Part shown: in pieces, positions 58,901 to 64,000 of the stretch
Layout: every line of letters starts with the position of its first letter
Numbering within the stretch: the stretch's first letter is position 1
NCBI GenBank assembly: GCA_001596135.1
Contig: CP014773.1
Location: 5,547,375 to 5,611,374, forward strand
Length of the DNA: 64,000 nucleotides
Reading direction: 5' to 3'
Origin: Mucilaginibacter sp. PAMC 26640
Lineage (GTDB): Bacteria; Bacteroidota; Bacteroidia; Sphingobacteriales; Sphingobacteriaceae
The notes under the pieces: model-generated
Database searches by the model: none
Seen by the model: the letters and a program-made list of their open reading frames with translations, nothing else
Told to the model about the DNA's origin: nothing
Position numbers and translations under genes: made by a program

Positions 58901-61659
58901 TACAAGCAGTATACAGCGGCACAACCCTGAGCACCTATGTGGATGGCGTACAGTATAAAATTGCATCCAACATTATACCTCCTACCGCATCTTTGCCATT
59001 TTATATCGGAGTTGGAGGAGGTGGCAATTCGCTTTTTTTTAACGGCGTAATAGATGAACCAAGGGTATCGGGCACTAACAGATCTACCGACTGGATTGCG
59101 TTTGAATATGCCAATCAAAACAATCCGGCAGCTTTTACCACAACCGGTGCTGTGGCAGCAGATCCAACCAATGTGCTAAACATACCGGGCGGAGTGGTAT
59201 ATACTTACTCGGGCGGAACCTATACGCCTAACATTAGCGGGGTATCTACTACCCCATCTTTTAATGGTAAAGAAAGCTTTGTTTTTGCAACTTCAGCCAC
59301 TTTAGCTGCTACCAGCAGCGTATACGGTGTTACAGTTAACAGCGGTGCTGTGCTGGCGATCAACGGGCAGGCATTAAACGTTGGCTGTAATGTTACAAAT
59401 AACGGAAACATCACCTATGGCACAACAACGTCAAATATTACTTTTAACGGCTCGGCAACATCTCAAACCTATGTTGCGGGATCTGTATCGAACACCGCCT
59501 CCTTTGGTCGTATTACTTTAAATAACTCCGCAGGTGGTACCGTTACTTTCAGCGGAGGGCCAATAGACGTTTACAACTTGCTTACTTTGACCAGTGGTAA
59601 CTTAGTTGTGGCATCTTCTGCTACGCTTACCTTAAAAAGCACTGCAAATTTAACGGCGTCTGTACCTACCATAGCCAGTGGCTCTACGCTTACCGGCACC
59701 ATTTCGGCGGAGCGCTATATGTCTGGCGGAGTGCGGGGCTACCGGCTAATTTCTGCACCGGTGGCTACTACCGCGCTACTCAATACTCCATCAGCTGGTA
59801 TTAATAGTTTCGATTTGAAAGAAATAATCAAAAACTCTTACGTAAGCGGGCCGGGTACTCCATCTGGAACTACATTGGGCACATCTGTAAACAGCAATGG
59901 CTTTGATTATTCACCGAATAATAATCCATCTATCTTTGTTTACAAGGAGTCTGACCAGGACCCCGCTACCCGCAATATCAATGTAAGCGACTATAAGGGT
60001 TTTGCCAGTATAAGCGAATATGTACCAATGGGCAATGGTATATTGTACTTTTTCCGCGGCGACCGTACATTGAACCAGGCTGGGGCTACTAGCGGTAATG
60101 CTTTTGTTTCTCCTTATCCTTTACCTAATCCCTCCACATTAAAATTTGTAGGCACAGTAATCAGCGGCGATGTCCAGGTGTTTATGCCAAATTTTAAAAC
60201 CGCTGCAAATTATTACAATAAATTAGGCACCGCAACAGGGGCAAGTGCGGGCATTACCAGTTTAAATGCAACGCCCTTTATTCCGAACCTATCATACACC
60301 GGCTCCAATAGCGGTAATAAGAACGGCTTTAATCTGATTGGGAACCCTTATCCTTCCACAATAGATCTGGAACAGGTGCAATTTACCGGTACATCTGCAT
60401 ACGCCAGCGTAATCCCAATTTTCACTCTTAACAAAAACGGAGCCTATAGCTTATATCTTCGCAATGCAGCGGCTAATGCCGTGGGTACAGTTACTGGTAC
60501 CAGCGCGAACGGCGGCTCCCGGTATGTACTATCGGGCGAAGGCTTTTTTGTAAAATGTATATCTGGCAATGCCGGCATTACTTTCAAGGAAACGTCCAAA
60601 ACAGCTTATCCCGTAGGCACCGGGCCCGGAGGAGTGCCAACTGTTTTTAGCTTACAAAATAACAAGCCTTTACTTAGGATAAAATTGTTGCAGGATAGTG
60701 TTTACAATAATGAAACACTGCTGACCTTTAACCGTATAAATGCAAATACTTACAGCGAAATGGAAGATGTGCCGTATTTAAGCGGTCCGAGCCAAACGGT
60801 GTTTTTATACAGCATTACCAGTGACAATTACCCATTGGTATACAACCAGATGAGCAGTCTTGAAACAGTAACAGAACCTATTAAATTGTATGTTGAAGGG
60901 CCAACTACCGGCATCTATTCGCTGCAATTCAACGGCACAAATAGCATTGACCCTCATTACCGAATGTTTCTAAAGGATGCATTTAAAAAAGATTCACTGG
61001 AAATTACGGCTAATTATACCTATAACTTCAACATCGATAGGACGAATTCCGCTACCTACGGTGCAAGCCGTTTTACTTTGGTTATGCCCCACTCCACGCC
61101 CGGCACTTACCAACTTCTAAAATTCACAGGGGTAAAAACGGATGTAAATACCGTTAAACTTGCCTGGGAAACGAAGAATGAAAGCACTGTAATTACCTTC
61201 GGGATACAAAAGAGTATCGACGGCGGCAAAACCTTTTTAGATTTAGGCACCGTGCAATCTGCAGGACTAGGAACTTATTACTTTACAGACAATGCGCCTG
61301 TTACTACACTTCAGAATATGTATCGACTTAAACAAGCCGACGTGAATGATGTGATCACATATGCTGAAATAGTGACAATTGCACCCGATAAATTTATGGG
61401 CCTGGCAGGTAATACGATCATGGTTTACCCCAACCCTGCCCGCGAGAAGTTAAATGTCGATATTTCGCAAAAAATCAATCAGCCTGTTGAATTTCAAATC
61501 ATAAATTCTAACGGAAAATTGGTTAAAAAGCTTAATTTTGAACGTGCTCAACATTTCGAGCAAAATATTTCTGATTTGATGCCTGGAGCGTATATCATTA
61601 ACGTATTTGAAACAAATTCAAGGACAAAATTGGCTGTAGCTAAATTTATTAAAATCTAA
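55945..61659 (+). CDS. Giant mosaic surface protein B (NHL, Ig, discoidin, cadherin-like, DUF2341-LamG, T9SS domain)
   Basis: About 1,904 residues. No ATG precedes the signal peptide (TLNAVIISLTLGISTSFCQ). TTG at 55945 is the best start, with TTG 55915 possible. Modules: NHL-type propeller (about 66-328), putative Ig domain (328-378), F5/8 type C discoidin domain (415-552, ALNKPVTVTSLENGGQFPAS, DNDPSTRWSS), and two cadherin-like repeats (552-725, TLLDYENNTSHTITVQA). DUF2341 (731-845), LamG (855-1055) and a long C-terminal half about as conserved as in protein A follow. It ends in a type A T9SS sorting domain (VYPNPAREKLNVDISQKI ... VAKFIKI). It is probably an exported adhesin or matrix protein binding glycans at the surface. 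Its frame is intact. Confidence 0.9.
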   Translation: MRIIIKESTAWRKTLNAVIISLTLGISTSFCQVPILNYSTPQTYTVGNNIATLLPYNSGGAVSTVNFGPRTALTGATFSGPSGMVIDASGNLYITNYLNNTISKFSASGAYLGVFGPGTGSYTNPVGIVFDSSGNAYVLNTTVTLGNGRVDKYNSAGVFQGTIISGLLHALGFNIDRADNLYITDRNTSTSANSVTKYSKTGTVLLTLPTANLNYPDGVVVDGSGNIFVINRLGNNLTKYDASGAYLGVFASGFNGPLAVSIDAAGNIYVGDSGNNRIQAFSPTGLLLKTITPHTDPEGTISDAQGNLYAGSYSGNAVYKYPPIGGYAIDAPLPAGLIFNPNNGQITGTPTAVTAAKNYTITGYNASGSANTVVSIGIASSSPTIPVDINSATNTIPENSANGTLAGLTAYSSIPTSNNTTNIALNKPVTVTSLENGGQFPASGAVDNDPSTRWSSAAADPQDLTIDLGSNYDISRVTITWQTAYATNYEIQVSKDGATFITLRSIYGNTSTNNDNTNLAGINSIGRYLRIHGTKRATGFGYSIIDMAVYPTDITYTLTNSAGGRFAIDPVTGIVTVANGTLLDYENNTSHTITVQAANTGSSLTASQNFTIAVTNVNEAPVITFNGGGPTAIRSVAEYTTAVTTVTATDVDAGSSQTYSISGGADAAKFNINTATGALTFLNPPNYAAMASAAGNNSYIVIVSVSDGLLSASQTLTINVTNSAYLSPYAYRIPLTLNTITTAANYNINTNQSNFPVLIRIADPSLVYTPGICTNKVQYPNGPAYDLAFTNTGSTAELNYQVESYDQVNGVLLVWVQVPTLTYQTNNTLYFYFGSPTAPANHTAAFYQATWDSNFKAVFHFNEPTFNGTVIDGTAGATHNGTTTGITGLTAGKIGNAYAFDGATAKIVTSPVTVTGPFTLSAWIKLGATGLDQKIMTNQGALGGLTGGYKLAVFSNNIPESESGTAQNRLFGPNPTPFTTNVWHYVQAVYSGTTLSTYVDGVQYKIASNIIPPTASLPFYIGVGGGGNSLFFNGVIDEPRVSGTNRSTDWIAFEYANQNNPAAFTTTGAVAADPTNVLNIPGGVVYTYSGGTYTPNISGVSTTPSFNGKESFVFATSATLAATSSVYGVTVNSGAVLAINGQALNVGCNVTNNGNITYGTTTSNITFNGSATSQTYVAGSVSNTASFGRITLNNSAGGTVTFSGGPIDVYNLLTLTSGNLVVASSATLTLKSTANLTASVPTIASGSTLTGTISAERYMSGGVRGYRLISAPVATTALLNTPSAGINSFDLKEIIKNSYVSGPGTPSGTTLGTSVNSNGFDYSPNNNPSIFVYKESDQDPATRNINVSDYKGFASISEYVPMGNGILYFFRGDRTLNQAGATSGNAFVSPYPLPNPSTLKFVGTVISGDVQVFMPNFKTAANYYNKLGTATGASAGITSLNATPFIPNLSYTGSNSGNKNGFNLIGNPYPSTIDLEQVQFTGTSAYASVIPIFTLNKNGAYSLYLRNAAANAVGTVTGTSANGGSRYVLSGEGFFVKCISGNAGITFKETSKTAYPVGTGPGGVPTVFSLQNNKPLLRIKLLQDSVYNNETLLTFNRINANTYSEMEDVPYLSGPSQTVFLYSITSDNYPLVYNQMSSLETVTEPIKLYVEGPTTGIYSLQFNGTNSIDPHYRMFLKDAFKKDSLEITANYTYNFNIDRTNSATYGASRFTLVMPHSTPGTYQLLKFTGVKTDVNTVKLAWETKNESTVITFGIQKSIDGGKTFLDLGTVQSAGLGTYYFTDNAPVTTLQNMYRLKQADVNDVITYAEIVTIAPDKFMGLAGNTIMVYPNPAREKLNVDISQKINQPVEFQIINSNGKLVKKLNFERAQHFEQNISDLMPGAYIINVFETNSRTKLAVAKFIKI

Positions 61660-61690
61660 TTGGTCGGATCGGAAAACATAGCGGATAGGA

Positions 61691-61915
61691 ATGATGATTA
61701 AAAAATTATTTGGGGCATTAACCTTATTATTATTGACAAGCTTCAGTGCTATTTGCCAGTGTACCGGCGACCCTAACGATCCTGGGGTGCCAATAGATCC
61801 GGATGATGCGCCATGCTCGGTTCCGCTTGATACCTGGGTAATCATCCTTGTAGGGATTGCCCTTATATACGCCGTTTATCAACTCCATAAAAAGCAAAAA
61901 GCCTTTTCCGTTTAA
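61691..61915 (+). CDS. Small secreted/membrane protein with a Pro-Ile-Asp motif and C-terminal helix
   Basis: 74 residues. It has an N-terminal signal (IKKLFGALTLLLLTSFSAIC), a Cys/Asp/Pro-rich middle (CTGDPNDPGVPIDPDDAPC), one hydrophobic helix (TWVIILVGIALIYAVYQ) and a basic tail (HKKQK). This tripartite layout with PID ahead of a membrane helix resembles short C-terminal sorting signals and similar small proteins found in Bacteroidota. I recall a PID-CTERM naming but have not checked it. It starts 32 bases after mosaic gene B and is probably co-transcribed. A role in handling or anchoring that protein is inference. The terminator stem overlaps its last codons. Confidence 0.78.
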   Translation: MMIKKLFGALTLLLLTSFSAICQCTGDPNDPGVPIDPDDAPCSVPLDTWVIILVGIALIYAVYQLHKKQKAFSV

Positions 61916-61932
61916 TACAGAAAAGGCTTTTT
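61896..61932. terminator. Bidirectional terminator overlapping the small gene's 3' end
   Basis: aaaaagccttttc (61896-61908) and gaaaaggcttttt (61920-61932) form a perfect 13-bp stem with an 11-base loop that contains the stop codon. It has A and T runs on both sides and serves the convergent DUF4136 gene too. Confidence 0.85.
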
Positions 61933-61951
61933 ACTTTAAGCTAGTTTAGCT

Positions 61952-62581
61952 TTATGATTTGCGCAGTGGCGGTGCAAGGTCTAATTGTTTAATTATACCG
62001 TCAACCACTTTCGGAATTTCCTTTAAAGTTTCTTTGGGGTTGTGTAATTCACCAACACCATAGCCACGCCATACAATCGCACGTGTTTTTGGATCTATCA
62101 GATCAATAATAACCGTACCTTCTTTATAGGGAACGCGCTGAGCAAATGCGCCGCCATAGTTTGGAAAACCATAACCGAATCCGCCGTAGCCAAAACCCCA
62201 TGGGCGATACCAGCCACCACCCCAACCGCCCCAGCCAAATCCGTAACCGAACCCGCCGTACATTGGTGCGTAATAATAATTAATTTTTGTACCCCGGCCG
62301 GTAACTGTGGCATAGCCAAGCAACAGGTCGGGATTTTGATTATCAAGAGTGAGGCCTTTTTGTAACAGCGCTGTTTTGGCTGCTTCCTGTAGCTTGCCGT
62401 TACCTATTTCGGTGAGCGGCCGCCACTGCCCCGAATCTTGCCTGAGCGGCGCCATAGCAAACGTGCGATACTTACTTAAATTTGTCTTATTTGCAGCCGC
62501 AGTGTAATAATTATAACTGCTGCAGGCAGACAGCACCGAAACAAACGCCACTGCCAGCGATAGATAAATATATTTTTTCAT
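61952..62581 (-). CDS. DUF4136 lipoprotein
   Basis: About 209 residues from the ATG at 62581, giving a lipoprotein signal (MKKYIYLSLAVAFVSVLSAC, Cys20). The frame extends 11 codons upstream. DUF4136 features are YRTFAMAPL near the start, ALLQKGLTLDNQNPDLLLGY, then a Gly/Tyr-rich insert (YGGFGYGFGWGGWGG and more) and the C-terminal EGTVIIDLIDPKTRAIVWRG block. These are envelope lipoproteins of unknown function. The Gly/Tyr-rich region replaces the usual short loop. It lies 81 bases after nadE on the same strand. Confidence 0.9.
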   Translation of the reverse strand: MKKYIYLSLAVAFVSVLSACSSYNYYTAAANKTNLSKYRTFAMAPLRQDSGQWRPLTEIGNGKLQEAAKTALLQKGLTLDNQNPDLLLGYATVTGRGTKINYYYAPMYGGFGYGFGWGGWGGGWYRPWGFGYGGFGYGFPNYGGAFAQRVPYKEGTVIIDLIDPKTRAIVWRGYGVGELHNPKETLKEIPKVVDGIIKQLDLAPPLRKS

Positions 62582-62662
62582 TGAAATACCATATTTTATA
62601 TAGTTGTTAGACAAGCGCCAGGAAAAAGGTTTAACGCGATTTATTAAAAAAGAAAATATTTT

Positions 62663-64000
62663 TTAAGACAAATATTTACCGACGATCGGCATGCGCCTCC
62701 CCATCCCAAATGCCTTTGGAGACACCCGCAGTATTGGGGGCGTTTGATAGCGTTTATGCTCGGAAATGTTCACTAGGCGCAGCACTTTGCGCACCACCTC
62801 CTCCTCGTAACCAAGTTTAATGATACCGGCCGATGAGCGCCTTTGTACAATGTATTCATACAATATCGCATCAAGTATGTCATATTCCGGCAGCGAATCG
62901 GTGTCCTTTTGATCCGGCCGCAATTCTGCAGAAGGTGGTTTTACAATGGTATTCTCCGGAATGATCTCACGTTTGCGGTTTATTTCCCTGGCCAGCTCAA
63001 ATACTTGCGTTTTAAACACATCACCAATAACAGAAATACCGCCGCACATATCACCATACAGCGTTCCATATCCTACGGCAGCTTCACTTTTATTGGAAGT
63101 ATTGAGCAATATATAACCAAATTTATTGCACATGGCCATTAACACCACTGCCCTGCTGCGCGACTGGATATTCTCTTCGGCAATATTAAAGGGCAGGTTT
63201 TGAAATTGTGGTGATAATGAAGTTTCAAATGCCTCTGTTATTTTAGCTATGGCAACAGTTTCGCTTTTGCAGCCCAGGTTATTCACCAGATCCTCGGCAT
63301 CCTTAATAGAGTGATCACTGGAGAACCGGGATGGCAACAGCACGGCCATGACATTCTCGGGCCCCAGCGCTTCTGCAGCCAGTGCGCATACTACCGCAGA
63401 ATCTATCCCTCCGGACAAGCCTAATATCGCCTGCTTGAAACCCGATTTATAAAAATAATCCTTAATTCCTAATACCAGTCCCTGGTGAATTTGCTCAATA
63501 TCGGTTTCATGTTGTGAACGCTTTGTTGAGGGGTGCTGATAGCTTATTGCAGCATCATCCGCCATCTCATAATAACAAAGAGCTTCTTTGAAATAAGGCA
63601 TTTCATCTACCAGGTTACCGGCATTATCAAACACCAGCGATCCGCCATCAAAGATCAGTTCGGTTTGCGCGCCCACATGGTTCACATAAAATAACGGTAA
63701 ATTATAACGACTGGCGTTATCTTTCAATATCGCAATGCGCTCTTCATCGTGGTTATAAGCAAATGGGGATGCCGCAATATTGATCATCAGATCGGGTTTC
63801 TGCTTAATAAGCGAATCCATTGGCCGGGTGATGTACAGGGGGTTTTCAATAGTGTTCCATAAATCCTCGCAAATGGTAAGCGCTATACGCTTGCCCATAA
63901 AATCAATGCAATTAAAATTTGTAGAGGGCTCAAAATAGCGGTACTCATCAAAAATATCGTAATTGGGCAACAGTGCTTTGTTAACAATAGCCTTTACCAC
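62663..64000 (-). CDS. nadE: Glutamine-dependent NAD+ synthetase, C-terminal 445 residues
   Basis: The gene runs in from the right edge and its N-terminus is outside the window. It makes NAD+ from deamido-NAD, ATP and glutamine. The visible part of the nitrilase-type glutaminase domain includes its catalytic Cys in ALTICEDLWN and FYVNHVGAQTELIFDG. The synthetase domain starts at about KRSQHETDIEQIHQGLVLG, with the PP-loop LGLSGGIDSAVVCALAAEAL, SRAVVLMAMCN, LLNTSNKSEAAVGYGTLYGD and the C-terminal PPILRVSPKAFGMGRRMPIV. The shown part has no frame damage. The first base of the window's ORF is an internal Val, not the start. Confidence 0.95.
   Translation of the reverse strand: MVKAIVNKALLPNYDIFDEYRYFEPSTNFNCIDFMGKRIALTICEDLWNTIENPLYITRPMDSLIKQKPDLMINIAASPFAYNHDEERIAILKDNASRYNLPLFYVNHVGAQTELIFDGGSLVFDNAGNLVDEMPYFKEALCYYEMADDAAISYQHPSTKRSQHETDIEQIHQGLVLGIKDYFYKSGFKQAILGLSGGIDSAVVCALAAEALGPENVMAVLLPSRFSSDHSIKDAEDLVNNLGCKSETVAIAKITEAFETSLSPQFQNLPFNIAEENIQSRSRAVVLMAMCNKFGYILLNTSNKSEAAVGYGTLYGDMCGGISVIGDVFKTQVFELAREINRKREIIPENTIVKPPSAELRPDQKDTDSLPEYDILDAILYEYIVQRRSSAGIIKLGYEEEVVRKVLRLVNISEHKRYQTPPILRVSPKAFGMGRRMPIVGKYLS

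Overview
The window comes from a Bacteroidota genome, most likely family Sphingobacteriaceae (Mucilaginibacter/Pedobacter-like). The reasons are a TonB-type barrel with a carboxypeptidase-regulatory-like domain, SP-I and lipobox signals typical of the group, large type IX secretion (T9SS) proteins with C-terminal sorting domains, TAnnTTTG-type -7 promoter elements, near absence of strong Shine-Dalgarno sequences, and the family make-up (DUF2490, DUF4136, GH130, Dabb, DUF2256). All identifications come from reading the translated sequence; no database search was run.

Region 1 (1-9.6 kb): the start of rlmH running off the left edge, a membrane-anchored MutS-like ATPase, a TonB-type outer-membrane barrel, leuS and a class III aminotransferase. 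The spacers hold short tandem repeats, a REP-like palindrome and a GC-rich candidate interspersed repeat. Region 2 (9.8-17.6 kb): a carbohydrate cluster of a GT4 fused to a helical toroid-like domain, a second GT4 one base behind it, a secreted DUF5695 protein, and a convergent GH130 mannoside-phosphorylase-like gene. A perfect 21-bp hairpin separates the convergent genes. Region 3 (17.7-22.5 kb): a leftward series of GT39 membrane glycosyltransferase, two outer-membrane-type proteins and a DUF58 protein, with a tRNA-Gly(GCC) behind its own promoter and terminator.

Region 4 (22.6-28.5 kb): DinB-family protein, a small decayed pocket (an ORF remnant, an antitoxin-like gene and a RelE/ParE-like toxin broken by one in-frame stop), then sucA-sucB for 2-oxoglutarate dehydrogenase. 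The E2 carries two lipoyl domains. Region 5 (28.7-40 kb): a GH18 protein, a lipoprotein, then a likely light/UV-defence island. It holds CRY-DASH with a previously uncalled 45-residue DUF2256 zinc protein, an SDR, a TetR-type regulator, a HAD phosphatase, an ABC1/UbiB kinase, a Dabb protein, a DUF2867 NAD-binding protein, a TIGR01777 epimerase-like protein and a second photolyase.

Region 6 (40-44.5 kb): two FKBP-type lipoproteins behind a MarR regulator, gamma-glutamyltransferase and a small barrel protein. Region 7 (44.8-61.9 kb): the secreted-giant locus. It contains a T9SS subtilase, then two paralogous mosaic proteins of about 2,264 and 1,905 residues (NHL, Ig-like, discoidin, cadherin-like, DUF2341-LamG, shared C-terminal half and sorting domain), and a small Pro-Ile-Asp/transmembrane protein. 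The first mosaic gene is split by a one-base loss in a T run, which removes its sorting domain. The window ends with a DUF4136 lipoprotein and the C-terminal 445 codons of nadE.

The most promising items for follow-up are the mosaic-protein pair with its frameshift and its small partner, the two-photolyase island, and the GT4/GT4/GH130 cluster, which may build and phosphorolyse a mannose-containing polymer.
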